From the NCBI RefSeq assembly GCF_001677275.1, contig NZ_CP016177.1, forward strand, positions 1,674,001-1,738,000: 64,000 nt of DNA, in the 5' to 3' direction. The position numbers were made by a program, and so were the translations under genes. Under the pieces are notes generated by a model. It saw nothing but the letters and a program-made list of their open reading frames with translations. It did no database searches and was not told the DNA's origin. This DNA is from Vibrio breoganii. Lineage in GTDB: Bacteria > Pseudomonadota > Gammaproteobacteria > Enterobacterales > Vibrionaceae. Shown piece after piece: positions 1 through 9,085 of the stretch (its first letter is position 1; each line of letters starts with the position of its first letter).

Positions 1-620
1 AACTTGATTCCGTGTTGATAGATTGGGAGACAAACAGTGTGGCAGTGGTCACCAAAGAAAATACAGACTTCCTAGAAAAAGCCTTAAAAAAGAAAACCGT
101 CACCTCGGGCTGTGGACAGGGCACCATGTACGGCAACGTCATGAAGAGCCTAGAGAACTATCAAGTGCCACAAACAAAAATCAAACAAAGTGCCCTTTAT
201 TCTACGCTGATGGCGCTGACCCATTACAACGATACCTACAAAAAGGCCGGTGCCGTTCATGGCTGCGCCGTGTGCAGAGAAGGAGAAGTGGTTTCCTTTG
301 TGGAAGATGTCGGCCGCCACAATGCGGTGGATACGCTAGCGGGTGAGATGTGGCTTAACCAAGATACGGGTGACGATAAGATTTTCTACACCACAGGTCG
401 ACTCACCTCAGAAATGGTGATCAAAGTCGCTCAGATGGGTATCCCTACCCTGCTTTCTCGCTCAGGCGTTACCCAAATGGGTCTGGAATTGGCAGAGCGA
501 TTTGGCATCACTATCATCGCCAGAGCCAAGGGACTGCGCTTTCAGGTCTACCACGGGGTAGAAAAAATCGAATTCGACGGCAAGCATGCCGATAACGAAG
601 ACATCAACAAGGATCGATAA
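1..620 (+). CDS. fdhD: FdhD, formate dehydrogenase accessory sulfurtransferase (5' partial)
   Basis: FdhD carries sulfur from IscS to the molybdopterin cofactor of formate dehydrogenases in the cytoplasm. The reading frame is open to the left window edge, so the N-terminus is missing; about 205 residues remain of a family that is usually about 270. The visible region has the family loop TSGCGQGTMYG and the block GAVHGCAVC followed by EDVGRHNAVDTLAG, which is diagnostic of FdhD. The first site keeps only one cysteine (CGQG) where the E. coli protein has a CxxC pair. The GTG at 12 is probably an internal codon rather than the start. The tungstate transporter begins 5 bases downstream, so the genes are probably co-transcribed and serve the same Mo/W enzymes. 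Confidence 0.9.
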   Translation, partial: LDSVLIDWETNSVAVVTKENTDFLEKALKKKTVTSGCGQGTMYGNVMKSLENYQVPQTKIKQSALYSTLMALTHYNDTYKKAGAVHGCAVCREGEVVSFVEDVGRHNAVDTLAGEMWLNQDTGDDKIFYTTGRLTSEMVIKVAQMGIPTLLSRSGVTQMGLELAERFGITIIARAKGLRFQVYHGVEKIEFDGKHADNEDINKDR

Positions 621-625
621 GACTC

Positions 626-1489
626 ATGTTTCTCAAACCTTTATTTCAACGCATTCGAAAGCTGCAACACACTCAAAAAAGGGCAGCGTTACTGGCTGCG
701 CTATCTTCATTAATCCTTGTTACTGCTCCAGCACATGCTGACTCACAATCGCTGCGCATGGCAACCACCACCAGCACCTATCACTCAGGTCTGCTGGATT
801 ATCTGCTGCCTACCTTTACCAAGGACACTGGGTACGAGGTTCAATTATTGGTGACGGGATCAGGTAAAGCATTAAAAATGGGAGAGATGGGGGATGTCGA
901 TATCGTTCTTACCCACTCACCAAAGGCAGAAAAAGCCTTCTTGGATGCAGAGTTTGGCGTCGATGCTCGCTCGGTCATGTACAACGATTTTATCTTGGTC
1001 GGCCCTAAAGATAACCCAGCTAAGCTTAGCGAAACGGATACAGCAGCCAGCGGCTTAACTAAGATTGCCGACAGCAAGTCGGTCTTTATTTCTCGTGGCG
1101 ATGACTCTGGCACGCACAAAAAAGAGCTGTCACTGTGGGAAGCGGGCAACGGTACGCACGAGTGGGATAACTACCGCTCTATCGGTCAAGGCATGGGGCC
1201 GACATTGAACATGAGTTCGGAATTACAAGGCTATACTTTGACTGACAGAGGCACTTGGCTTGCTTATCAAGAAGCGCTCGATCTTGCGATTTGGGTGCAA
1301 GGCGACCCTGCCCTATTCAATCAATACCAAATTATTCGCGTTAACCCGAAGCGCTATCCTGACCTAAACATTGACGGTGCTAAAGCGCTCAGTGATTGGA
1401 TCGTTAGCGACAAGGCTCAAGACTTGATTGACCAATTTCAGGTCAAGGGGGAGAAACTGTTTACTGCTGATGCGAAAACGTCCAACTAA
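626..1489 (+). CDS. tupA: Tungstate ABC transporter substrate-binding protein TupA
   Basis: This is the periplasmic receptor of a tungstate importer. The first 38 residues are a basic then hydrophobic signal peptide ending in APAHA. The mature start MATTTSTYHSGLLDYLLPTF and the segment with VTGSGKALKMGEMGDVDIVL are characteristic of the TupA branch, in which the TTTS motif binds the oxyanion. The length of 287 residues is normal. The stop overlaps the start of the permease by one base (TAATG). Placement between fdhD and mobA/moeA supports tungstate or molybdate as the substrate. TupA is preferred over ModA on the motif, but the oxyanion preference is inferred. Confidence 0.9.
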   Translation: MFLKPLFQRIRKLQHTQKRAALLAALSSLILVTAPAHADSQSLRMATTTSTYHSGLLDYLLPTFTKDTGYEVQLLVTGSGKALKMGEMGDVDIVLTHSPKAEKAFLDAEFGVDARSVMYNDFILVGPKDNPAKLSETDTAASGLTKIADSKSVFISRGDDSGTHKKELSLWEAGNGTHEWDNYRSIGQGMGPTLNMSSELQGYTLTDRGTWLAYQEALDLAIWVQGDPALFNQYQIIRVNPKRYPDLNIDGAKALSDWIVSDKAQDLIDQFQVKGEKLFTADAKTSN

Positions 1490-2187
1490 TGAATATTGGT
1501 GACACTACAATAGAAGCCATTAAGCTGCTTCTTAGCCTCGACCCCGCGCTGTGGAAGGTAGTTTCTATCTCCTTCAGTGTGTCGTTGTTCGCCCTCAGTT
1601 TATCCTTACTGCCTGCCATCGCTATTGCACTACTACTGGCCTATGCCCCTTTTCCTGGGCGAAATATTGTCACTTCAATAGTTAACACACTGCAGGCGGT
1701 GCCGACCGTGGTCATCGGCTTATTGCTGTATATGACACTGTCTCGCTCCGGCCCCATGGGCGACTGGCAATGGCTGTTCACACAAAAAGCGATGATACTT
1801 GGACAGATACTCATCGCAATGCCTATTCTTATCTCTATGCTCCAAGCAGGGTTTCAAAGCGTCGATATGCGCAACGTCGAAACCTCCATTACCTTAGGGA
1901 AGTCCTATCCTCAGGTATTTAGAGCACTGTTATGGGAAACACGGTTTGCGTTAATTGCTGCCATTGTGACCGCATTTTCACGAATAGTCACAGAGGTCGG
2001 ATGTTCCATGATGGTCGGGGGTAATATCCTAGGTCATACACGTAACATACCCACAGCAATTGCCTTAGAGAGTTCAAGAGGTGCATTTTCACAGGGTGTG
2101 GCGTTGGGTATAGTGTTGCTACTGCTAGCACTGATACTCAATTTTGTCTTAACGTCTTTGCGCGGGCAAAGTCATCTTCGAGTCTAG
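1489..2187 (+). CDS. tupB: Tungstate ABC transporter permease TupB
   Basis: This 232-residue integral membrane protein forms the channel of the tungstate importer. It has five to six hydrophobic segments and the binding-protein-dependent permease signature near residues 125-165, including the EAA-like loop that runs through ETSITLGKSYPQVFRALLWE and contacts the ATPase. Its start codon overlaps the tupA stop, indicating translational coupling. Such permeases work as homodimers. Nothing is truncated. Confidence 0.9.
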   Translation: MNIGDTTIEAIKLLLSLDPALWKVVSISFSVSLFALSLSLLPAIAIALLLAYAPFPGRNIVTSIVNTLQAVPTVVIGLLLYMTLSRSGPMGDWQWLFTQKAMILGQILIAMPILISMLQAGFQSVDMRNVETSITLGKSYPQVFRALLWETRFALIAAIVTAFSRIVTEVGCSMMVGGNILGHTRNIPTAIALESSRGAFSQGVALGIVLLLLALILNFVLTSLRGQSHLRV

Positions 2188-2199
2188 AGGCGAGAATCA

Positions 2200-2922
2200 A
2201 TGTCAATACAACTAAGAGCCCAAGATTTGTCTAAGCGCTATGATGATCGGGTTCTGTTTCACATCCCTAGTCTAACTCTGGGCCCTAGCGATGCCATCTA
2301 TTTAAAAGGCCACAATGGCGTTGGTAAAACAACCTTGCTAAAGATTCTTGCCGGTTTGACAACCCCAAGCAGTGGCACGATAAATGGCAATGAGATTTCG
2401 ACATTCCACCGATTATTCAAACGAAAACTGTTCAGAGATGTGGTGTATCTGCATCAGTCGCCTTATATGTTTGATGCAAGCTTGGTGGATAACATTCGCT
2501 ACGCCCTGCCCCTTACGTCGCAACAAGGTTTAAACAGTCGAACTCGAGCGATTCACGCCTTGAGGCAAGTAGGCTTAGAGTCCTTGGCAGACGAACACTG
2601 CTCTGTGCTTTCTGGGGGTGAAAAACAACGCCTTGCCATGGCGAGAGCTTGGATTGTCAACCCGTCTATATTGTTGATGGACGAGCCCAGTGCATCATTG
2701 GATTTGGAGTCGACGCAAGGCATAGTTTCTCTTGCCAAAGACCTGCTAGACCGAGGCTCAAGTATTGTTATCACCAGTCATCAGCAAAACGGGCTAACCA
2801 ATCTCTGTGATACTCAATGGAGCATAGAGAATCAGGGCCTCACAGTGACTCCTCATCTTCGAATTATCGATGAAGACATCAAACACATCGAACCCATTTC
2901 CCACAATATTTCAGGAAACTAA
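2200..2922 (+). CDS. tupC: Tungstate ABC transporter ATP-binding protein TupC
   Basis: This cytoplasmic ATPase energises the importer. Walker A is GHNGVGKTTLL near residue 40, the ABC signature is LSGGEKQRLAMARAW near residue 140, and Walker B is ILLMDEPSASLD near residue 160, followed by the switch histidine in ITSHQQ. The length of 240 residues fits the family. It begins 12 bases after tupB and ends immediately before mobA, so the transporter and cofactor genes look like one transcription unit. Confidence 0.9.
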   Translation: MSIQLRAQDLSKRYDDRVLFHIPSLTLGPSDAIYLKGHNGVGKTTLLKILAGLTTPSSGTINGNEISTFHRLFKRKLFRDVVYLHQSPYMFDASLVDNIRYALPLTSQQGLNSRTRAIHALRQVGLESLADEHCSVLSGGEKQRLAMARAWIVNPSILLMDEPSASLDLESTQGIVSLAKDLLDRGSSIVITSHQQNGLTNLCDTQWSIENQGLTVTPHLRIIDEDIKHIEPISHNISGN

Positions 2923-2923
2923 T

Positions 2924-3493
2924 ATGAATTCAATAAGCTGGGTCGTCCTAGCCGGAGGCCAAGCCACTCGTATGCAAGGTCAAGACAAAGGGTTAGTGGA
3001 ACTCAATAATAAACCACTGATCGAATACGTTCTTGAGGTTCTCAAATCCCATAGCGACTCTGTTTACATCAATGCCAACCGCAGCCAAGAGCGTTATCAA
3101 GAATATGCGCCGGTTTTTGCCGATCAATACCAAGGGTTTGTTGGCCCAATGGGCGGAATTCACGCTGGGTTAACCCATGTAGACAGTGAATGGGTGGGTT
3201 TTGTACCATGCGATTGCCCGCAAATTTCTCCCACTTTGATTCAGCGTATGCAGCAAGAAATAAACGAGGAAGACGAGATATTAGTGGCCCATGATGGTGA
3301 CTTTATACAGCCCGTCTTCACTGTGTTCCGTCGTAGCGTATTAGAGCGACTGCAGCAGTTCCTTGATGATGGTGAGCGTAAGATCATCCTCTTCTACGAT
3401 CGCTGCAACACAAGACAGATCGACTTTAGCGACATCAAAGAAAGCTTTGTGAATCTTAACTCGAAGCAAGAATTACTTAAATTTAAGCAGTAA
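2924..3493 (+). CDS. mobA: Molybdenum cofactor guanylyltransferase MobA
   Basis: MobA joins GMP to molybdopterin to make the MGD cofactor used by DMSO-reductase-type enzymes such as formate dehydrogenase. The nucleotidyltransferase motif VVLAGGQATRMQGQDKGL lies at residues 6-23, and the metal-binding region FVPCDCPQI follows near residue 95. I chose the ATG at 2924, preceded by AGGAA, because the longer open frame from 2870 would add 18 residues overlapping tupC that do not belong to the family. The protein is 189 residues, a normal length. Confidence 0.92.
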   Translation: MNSISWVVLAGGQATRMQGQDKGLVELNNKPLIEYVLEVLKSHSDSVYINANRSQERYQEYAPVFADQYQGFVGPMGGIHAGLTHVDSEWVGFVPCDCPQISPTLIQRMQQEINEEDEILVAHDGDFIQPVFTVFRRSVLERLQQFLDDGERKIILFYDRCNTRQIDFSDIKESFVNLNSKQELLKFKQ

Positions 3494-3496
3494 CCC

Positions 3497-5287
3497 ATGA
3501 AAATGATTCGTAACACGCCAATTATTGGCTTTGCCGCGTTTAGCGATACGGGGAAAACTACCCTACTTGAGCAGCTTATTCCTTTGCTCACTAGCGCAGG
3601 CCTTAAGCTTGGTGTTCTTAAGCATGCCCATCACAACTTCGATATCGATCAAGAAGGTAAAGACAGTTATCGCTTGCGAAAGGCTGGCGCGACGCAGATG
3701 TACATCAGCTCTCGCTATCGCAACGCCATGATCACTGAAACTCCTGACGAAGAGGCAAGCTTCGAACACCTTTTAATGCAGTTTAAACATGATGAACTCG
3801 ACTTGATCCTCATTGAAGGATTTAAGAGTCAATCGTTTCCAAAGATTGAATTGCGCCGTGAGGCTTTGCAGAACCCTTGGATGTATCCAAGTGATGACAA
3901 CATTATCGCGGTTGCCACCGATATCGCTTTAGATTGCCCACTGCCGAAGTTTGACATCAACGACCTGGAAGCTATCGCAGAGTTTATCGCCGCTAGAGTG
4001 AAATCTGGCGACAAAATAGACAAAAAACAAAGCGAAGAGAGTGTTGCTGCGTGTTGCGATACCCTTTCCCCCGCTTTTCTTTCTGTGGAGCAAGGGATAG
4101 AGCGTATATTGGATGCCGTCTCTGAGATAGAGGGACATACCCGCGTAGAAGTGGATCACGCCCTACAGCATATCTTGGCCGAAGATGTAGTATCGAGTAC
4201 CAACGTTCCGCAACACACTAATTCAGCAATGGATGGCTTTGCGATTCGCGATGAAGATGTGTCTGTTGAGCGCTTTAAGCTCGTTGCCGAAGTGATGGCA
4301 GGTCAAAGCTATCCGCATCCATTGCAAGCAGGCGAAGCGGTTAAGATCATGACCGGCGCGCCAGTGCCCAGAAATGGCACCACCGTTGTTATGCGTGAGC
4401 AATCCGACACATTCACTGAACAAGGTACTGATTTTGTCACCTTCAATGGCGCAACAATCAAGCCAGGGCAAAATGTTCGCTCTGCTGGAGAAGACCTTGC
4501 CGAAGGACAAAGTGTGTTTGAGAAGGGTTGCAAAATAGGCGCAGCCGAAATGGGCATGATTGCCTCGCTAGGCATCAACCAATGTTTGGTTAAGCGTAAA
4601 CTCAAGGTGGCCATATTCTCCACCGGTGATGAGGTGCAACACCCAAGTCAGCCGCAAAGAGAAAACTGCATCTACGATTCAAACCGTTATGCCCTGATTG
4701 GCCTGCTCACACAACTGAACTGTGAAATCTTAGACCTTGGGATCCTTGAAGATGACCATCATCAAATCGAAAAGGCCGTCTCAGAGGCGGCGCAGAGTGC
4801 CGATCTAGTGCTGACCACAGGTGGCGTCTCTGTAGGTGATGCTGATTACATCAAGGACGTGCTGGAGCAAAACGGTAATATCGACTTTTGGCGCATCAAT
4901 ATGCGACCAGGCAGACCGCTCGCCTTTGGTAAGATTGGTGAGACGCCATTCTTTGGTCTTCCGGGTAATCCTGTTGCGACTATGGTTTCGTTTATTAACT
5001 TTGTCGAGCCGGCTATTCGCAAGATGCAAGGCGATCAGAAATGGGCACCCACTAAACTTCGCGCATTAGCGAGTGAGTCATTGCGCTCTCGTCATGGGCG
5101 TACTGAGTTTACGCGAGGTGTTTACAGCCTAAATGAGCAAGGCCAACTGGTGGTTCGCTCCACCGGTAAACAAGGTTCAGGAATACTGCGCTCAATGAGT
5201 GAAGCTAACTGCTTGATTGAGATTGAGCCTTTGTATGCCAAAGTTGAACAAGGTGAATTGGTTACCATCATTCCTCTGTCTGTCTAA
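3497..5287 (+). CDS. moeA: MobB-MoeA fusion (GTP-binding adaptor plus molybdopterin molybdenumtransferase)
   Basis: One 596-residue chain carries two Mo-cofactor proteins. Residues 1 to about 170 are MobB, with a P-loop in FSDTGKTTLLEQL and the block KHAHHNFDIDQEGKDS. After a linker of about 20 residues, MoeA runs to the C-terminus: the NSAMDGFAIR motif, IMTGAPVPRNGTTVVM, the TTGGVSVGDADYIKDVL region that binds MPT, and FGLPGNPVATMVSF. MoeA inserts molybdate into adenylylated molybdopterin, and MobB is thought to assist MobA. The gene starts 3 bases after mobA. In E. coli these two proteins are separate, so the fusion links metal insertion physically to the nucleotide-attachment step. Confidence 0.93.
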   Translation: MKMIRNTPIIGFAAFSDTGKTTLLEQLIPLLTSAGLKLGVLKHAHHNFDIDQEGKDSYRLRKAGATQMYISSRYRNAMITETPDEEASFEHLLMQFKHDELDLILIEGFKSQSFPKIELRREALQNPWMYPSDDNIIAVATDIALDCPLPKFDINDLEAIAEFIAARVKSGDKIDKKQSEESVAACCDTLSPAFLSVEQGIERILDAVSEIEGHTRVEVDHALQHILAEDVVSSTNVPQHTNSAMDGFAIRDEDVSVERFKLVAEVMAGQSYPHPLQAGEAVKIMTGAPVPRNGTTVVMREQSDTFTEQGTDFVTFNGATIKPGQNVRSAGEDLAEGQSVFEKGCKIGAAEMGMIASLGINQCLVKRKLKVAIFSTGDEVQHPSQPQRENCIYDSNRYALIGLLTQLNCEILDLGILEDDHHQIEKAVSEAAQSADLVLTTGGVSVGDADYIKDVLEQNGNIDFWRINMRPGRPLAFGKIGETPFFGLPGNPVATMVSFINFVEPAIRKMQGDQKWAPTKLRALASESLRSRHGRTEFTRGVYSLNEQGQLVVRSTGKQGSGILRSMSEANCLIEIEPLYAKVEQGELVTIIPLSV

Positions 5288-5311
5288 TTCTCTTCCTTCA
5301 AAGGATTACAT

Positions 5312-5340
5312 AAGGGTTTCGATTTATCGAAACCCTTTTT
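5312..5340 (+). terminator. Rho-independent terminator after the Mo/W cofactor operon
   Basis: An 11-bp perfect stem (AAGGGTTTCGA with TCGAAACCCTT) has a four-base loop and a T-rich tail. It lies 24 bases after the moeA stop and closes the fdhD-tup-mob-moe unit. Confidence 0.85.
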
Positions 5341-5473
5341 ATTATAATTTTTCATTATAGTTTGGATAATCAATGATAATTTCTTATCTTTAATTCCCTT
5401 AGGTATAGTGAGCTTAATCGAATTCCACTCATGCCAAGCATTGGTCAAATGCCGATGCCAACGAGGATAAGTC

Positions 5474-5857
5474 ATGAAATTTCTACACACTATGCTTCGA
5501 GTTGCCGACCTAGATAAATCCATCGAGTTCTACACTAAGGTTCTAGGCATGAAGGAGCTTGAGCGTCACGAAAACACTGAGTATCGCTACACGCTAGTGT
5601 TTGTTGGCTTTGATGACAAATCAAGCTCAACCACTATTGAGCTTACCTATAACTGGGATACTGACGCGTACGACCACGGCAATGCATTCGGTCATATCGC
5701 TCTTGGTGCTGACGATATCTACGCAGCATGCGATAAAATCAAAGCGCTAGGTGGCAATGTCTCTCGTGAACCAGGTCCAGTAAAAGGCGGCGAAACTCAC
5801 ATAGCTTTCGTTAAAGACCCTGATGGCTACGCCATCGAACTGATCCAACTAGGCTAA
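5474..5857 (+). CDS. gloA: Lactoylglutathione lyase (glyoxalase I)
   Basis: GloA converts the hemithioacetal of methylglyoxal and glutathione to S-lactoylglutathione in the cytoplasm. The 127-residue protein has the family start [20 protein letters not shown], with a metal-binding His at residue 5, then [15 protein letters not shown], the [10 protein letters not shown] metal-binding His, and the C-terminal [11 protein letters not shown] with its catalytic Glu. A GAGG ribosome site precedes the start. NemA follows after 18 bases, an electrophile-defence pairing also known in E. coli. The upstream gap (5341-5473) contains a weak imperfect inverted repeat near 5430-5463 that could be a repressor site, but no regulator gene lies beside it. 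Confidence 0.93.
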   Translation: MKFLHTMLRVADLDKSIEFYTKVLGMKELERHENTEYRYTLVFVGFDDKSSSTTIELTYNWDTDAYDHGNAFGHIALGADDIYAACDKIKALGGNVSREPGPVKGGETHIAFVKDPDGYAIELIQLG

Positions 5858-5875
5858 TTTGAGAGGAAAATCATT

Positions 5876-6973
5876 ATGACTAACGCACTATTTCAACCGA
5901 TTCAACTGGGTCCTCTTTCTCTTAAGAACCGCATTGTAATGCCACCAATGACTCGCTCTCGCGCAAGTCAGCCAGGTAACATTGCTAACGACATGATGGC
6001 TCAATACTACGCACAGCGTGCAGAAGCGGGTCTTATCGTTGCTGAAGGCACGCAAATCTCAGCATTGGGACAAGGCTATGCTTGGACTCCTGGTATCTAC
6101 ACTGAAACGCAAATTGCTGGCTGGAAAAAAGTGACTGACGCTGTACATGCGAAAGATGGCAAAATCTTCGCTCAGCTATGGCACGTAGGTCGCGTAACGC
6201 ACCCTGACAACATTGGCGGCGAGCAACCTATCTCATCTTCTGCGCTGAAAGCGGAAAATGTAAAGGTGTTCATCGACAACGGTACTGATGCACCGGGTTT
6301 TGTTGACGTTGTCGAACCACGTGAGATGACAAAAGCGGATATCGAAATGGTGGTTGAGCAATACCGCCAAGCAGCCCTTAACGCTATCGAAGCGGGCTTT
6401 GATGGTATCGAACTGCACGCAGCAAACGGCTACTTGATTAACCAGTTCATTGACTCAGAAGCGAATAACCGCACTGACGAGTACGGCGGCTCAATTGAAA
6501 ACCGTCTGCGCTTCCTTGGTGAAGTGGTTACGGCAATGTCTGAAGCGATTGGCTGTGATCGCGTTGGTGTACGTCTAGCTCCATTTACTTCATTAAATGG
6601 CACTGTTGATGCAACCCCAGTGGAGACTTACGTTGAAGCAGCAGCGCTTCTAGACAAGCTAAACGTCGTTTACGTGCACATTGCCGAAGTCGATTGGGAA
6701 GATGCACCAGAAACACCAAAAGAGTTCAAGACTGCCGTTCGTGAAGCGTACAAAGGCGTACTTATTTACGCAGGTCGCTACGATGCAGAAAAAGGTGCTG
6801 AAGCTATCGAAGAAAACACTACTGACATGGTTGGTTTTGGTCGTCCGTTTATTTCAAACCCAGACCTTCCTAACCGCATCAAGAAGGGTTATCCTCTAGC
6901 ACCTCATAACCCAGAAACGTTATTTGGTGGTGCAGAGCAAGGCTTAACCGACTACCCAGTCTACCAAGCTTAA
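5876..6973 (+). CDS. nemA: N-ethylmaleimide reductase, Old Yellow Enzyme family
   Basis: This FMN-dependent oxidoreductase reduces activated alkenes and other electrophiles with NAD(P)H. The 365-residue chain is full length. It starts with LFQPIQLGPLSLKNRIVM and MPPMTRSRA, contains the active-site HAANGYLINQF segment near residue 180 with its His/Asn pair, and ends in the FMN phosphate-binding GFGRPFISNPDLP. It is preceded by GAGAGG and lies directly after gloA, so both genes probably respond to the same toxic aldehydes. The similar substrates of related OYE proteins leave the exact physiological substrate open. Confidence 0.92.
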   Translation: MTNALFQPIQLGPLSLKNRIVMPPMTRSRASQPGNIANDMMAQYYAQRAEAGLIVAEGTQISALGQGYAWTPGIYTETQIAGWKKVTDAVHAKDGKIFAQLWHVGRVTHPDNIGGEQPISSSALKAENVKVFIDNGTDAPGFVDVVEPREMTKADIEMVVEQYRQAALNAIEAGFDGIELHAANGYLINQFIDSEANNRTDEYGGSIENRLRFLGEVVTAMSEAIGCDRVGVRLAPFTSLNGTVDATPVETYVEAAALLDKLNVVYVHIAEVDWEDAPETPKEFKTAVREAYKGVLIYAGRYDAEKGAEAIEENTTDMVGFGRPFISNPDLPNRIKKGYPLAPHNPETLFGGAEQGLTDYPVYQA

Positions 6974-6992
6974 TCATCGCTCAACACAATCA

Positions 6993-7019
6993 AAAACCCT
7001 GCGCTCTCGCAGGGTTTTA
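6993..7019 (+). terminator. Rho-independent terminator after gloA-nemA
   Basis: An 11-bp perfect stem AAAACCCTGCG / CGCAGGGTTTT with a CTCT loop lies 20 bases after the nemA stop. Confidence 0.85.
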
Positions 7020-7049
7020 TCGTTTTTACACGTCACAATTAGGATAATC

Positions 7050-7913
7050 ATGAATCTTAAGGCATTCAAAGGTGAGTTGTTTCTTGTTTTAGCCACTGTT
7101 CTGGCAGCGATTGGCTGGATTGCTTCCAAGCTCGTTATCCTCGAGGTGCCTGGCGAAGTCTTCATTACTAGCCGTTTTCTGCTCGCAAGCCTAATCCTGC
7201 TTCCCTTTTGCTATAAGAAAGTCCTCGCGCTTAAGGTTAAACAGGTTATCTCCTTGCTTGGTGTAGGCTTTATCCTAGCGCTATCTATACAGGTTTGGGT
7301 GTACGCGGTCTCTATCTCAAACACGCTCGCTGAAGGAGCCTTCATCATGAGCCTTGCCATGATAATCGCACCATTCGTGTCACTGGTTTTGTTTCAAGTT
7401 AAGCCCAACCGCGCCTTTTGGGTCGCCCTGCCTATTGCTATCTTGGGCATGGCCCTTCTAACCCTTGCCAATGGCTGGCAAGTAGATAAAAGCCAGTGGT
7501 ATTTCCTATTAGCTTCAGGACTGCTCTCTTTGCACTTTGTTTTAAACAAGCGTGTGATCACCAACCTCAACCCATTAACCTCTATCTGTGTGCAACTGTT
7601 TGCAGTTGGATTAATTGGTGCCATCTCAGTGGGCATTACTCAGCCAGAGGCTTTCGAACTGAATCGACATGTCTTATTTTGGTTTGCGGTATCGACACTC
7701 ATTGCCACCTCGATTCGTTATCTAGCACAAACGGTCGGCCAGTTCTCAGTCAAGATGGAAACCGCATCACTGATCATGATTTTAGAGCCCGTTTGGACAC
7801 TGATGCTAAGTATCAGCATGCTAGGAGAAGTCGTAGGTACGCAAAAGATGATTGGTGGAGGCGTTATCTTCTTGTCGCTTCTGGTGTATATCAAGCTGTC
7901 GAAGAAGGGATGA
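7050..7913 (+). CDS. DMT-superfamily (EamA) transporter
   Basis: This 287-residue inner membrane protein has about ten hydrophobic helices in two repeats of the EamA fold. The first repeat holds GWIASKLVILEVPGEVFITSRFLLASL and the second has the matching SIRYLAQTVGQFSVKMETASLIMILEPVWTLML block (both described by position, residues 22-48 and 215-247). Such proteins export metabolites or drugs, but the substrate cannot be read from sequence. It stands alone after the nemA terminator, on the same strand. Confidence 0.85.
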   Translation: MNLKAFKGELFLVLATVLAAIGWIASKLVILEVPGEVFITSRFLLASLILLPFCYKKVLALKVKQVISLLGVGFILALSIQVWVYAVSISNTLAEGAFIMSLAMIIAPFVSLVLFQVKPNRAFWVALPIAILGMALLTLANGWQVDKSQWYFLLASGLLSLHFVLNKRVITNLNPLTSICVQLFAVGLIGAISVGITQPEAFELNRHVLFWFAVSTLIATSIRYLAQTVGQFSVKMETASLIMILEPVWTLMLSISMLGEVVGTQKMIGGGVIFLSLLVYIKLSKKG

Positions 7914-8039
7914 GAAATTAGCTGCCAGCTACTAGCCTGGCTTTCACGCACAAGTATTGGTAGTTCATCTAAATGTGTTCTAACTGAGTGTTTGCCATAT
8001 TAGATCGCTACTTTGATGTTCGTGCGATAAATAACCGTC

Positions 8040-8235
8040 GTCCCCGAGGGCTTTTATCGGGGACCTTTATAGAAACAGATGCCCGATAAAAGCACTCGGG
8101 CATGACGTTTACCAAAAATTCCGGCATGTGATCAAGAGGCAAGCTACTAGCTCTAAGAAGTGTCATTCCCGCATGTTGTTAGCGGGAATCTGGGGATGCA
8201 CTCCTTCAAGATTGCCGATAAGAGACCTCGGCAAT
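8040..8235. repeat. Cluster of REP-like hairpins in the 7914-8281 gap
   Basis: The 368-base gap between the DMT transporter and the crotonase holds no gene. It contains four short hairpins: 8040-8064, 8079-8103, 8165-8189 and 8211-8235. The first (read on the minus strand), second and fourth share an eight-base stem ending CCGA, a nine-base loop of the form TAARAGNCC or close to it, and TCGG on the other arm, while outer stem pairs differ in a compensated way. This resembles the dispersed repeats common between Vibrio genes. No function is assigned. Confidence 0.6.
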
Positions 8236-8281
8236 GACTCATCTTAATCTGATGGCTTAAAGCTAACAGCTTTTGACTGCT

Positions 8282-9085
8282 TTACTTGAACTTCCTCGGC
8301 AAGTAATCCGGCTTATCATCAGGATTACGCTCTCGCTTACCCGCAATGACTCTGTTCTTCCCCATCCCAACCTTAATCTGATACCAAGTCTCGAGCAGTA
8401 GCGCCTTGCCTTGACTCGACCACCAGGTGTTATGGTAGAGCTTCTTATTCGCGGCTAATACATCTGGAGAGCGGTTAATGCACTCCAAGGCTAGCTGATA
8501 AGCGCACGCATAGGGATCGTCTGCAATCTTAGTGACTAGCCCGTACTCTTTAGCCGTTTGGCTGTCGATCTCTTTGGCGGTCATCGCCATCTCTAATGTG
8601 TGGTCTTTGCGCATTAACTCTCGAAAGGCGATAGCTCCTCCCATATCAGGAATGAGTCCCCACTTGGCTTCCATGATAGAAAAGGTAGCATCGGGACTCG
8701 CTATACGAAAATCCCCTCCACTAGCTAACTGCAATCCGCCCCCCCAGCAGCGACCATGGATGGAAAATATCACCGGACACGGAATATCGCGCCAACCCAA
8801 GGAAAAGCGCTGAGCATCATTGGCACGAGTTGGCCACCACTTGAAGAGCAAAGAAAGCGCACCGCTTTTACTGGTTAATAAAGACTTCACATCAAGCCCA
8901 GAGCAAAAATCACTACCTTCGCCTCTAACGATCACTGCCCTCACCCGTTTATCGTTTTTCAACTCGCGCGTTATGGCATTCACCGCTTTGAACATCTCCA
9001 TATCAATGGCGTTGAGTTTATCAGGACGATTAAGGCTGACTATTGCAATCTGATTATCATCAATAGTGCAGGTCACTCGAGACAT
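8282..9085 (-). CDS. Crotonase-family protein (enoyl-CoA hydratase/isomerase-like)
   Basis: The 267-residue protein has the crotonase fold, which binds acyl-CoA and stabilises an enolate in an oxyanion hole. Visible family segments are the start of the core IVSLNRPDKLNAIDMEMF, the first oxyanion loop GSDFCSGLDVKSLL near residue 60, and the second at HGRCWGGGLQLASGGDFRIA near residue 105, followed by EAKWGLIPDMGG. The region after about 200 is variable as usual. It is a monocistronic gene on the minus strand with a long leader. Substrate is unknown; an enoyl-CoA hydratase or a side-chain isomerase are both possible. Confidence 0.85.
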   Translation of the reverse strand: MSRVTCTIDDNQIAIVSLNRPDKLNAIDMEMFKAVNAITRELKNDKRVRAVIVRGEGSDFCSGLDVKSLLTSKSGALSLLFKWWPTRANDAQRFSLGWRDIPCPVIFSIHGRCWGGGLQLASGGDFRIASPDATFSIMEAKWGLIPDMGGAIAFRELMRKDHTLEMAMTAKEIDSQTAKEYGLVTKIADDPYACAYQLALECINRSPDVLAANKKLYHNTWWSSQGKALLLETWYQIKVGMGKNRVIAGKRERNPDDKPDYLPRKFK

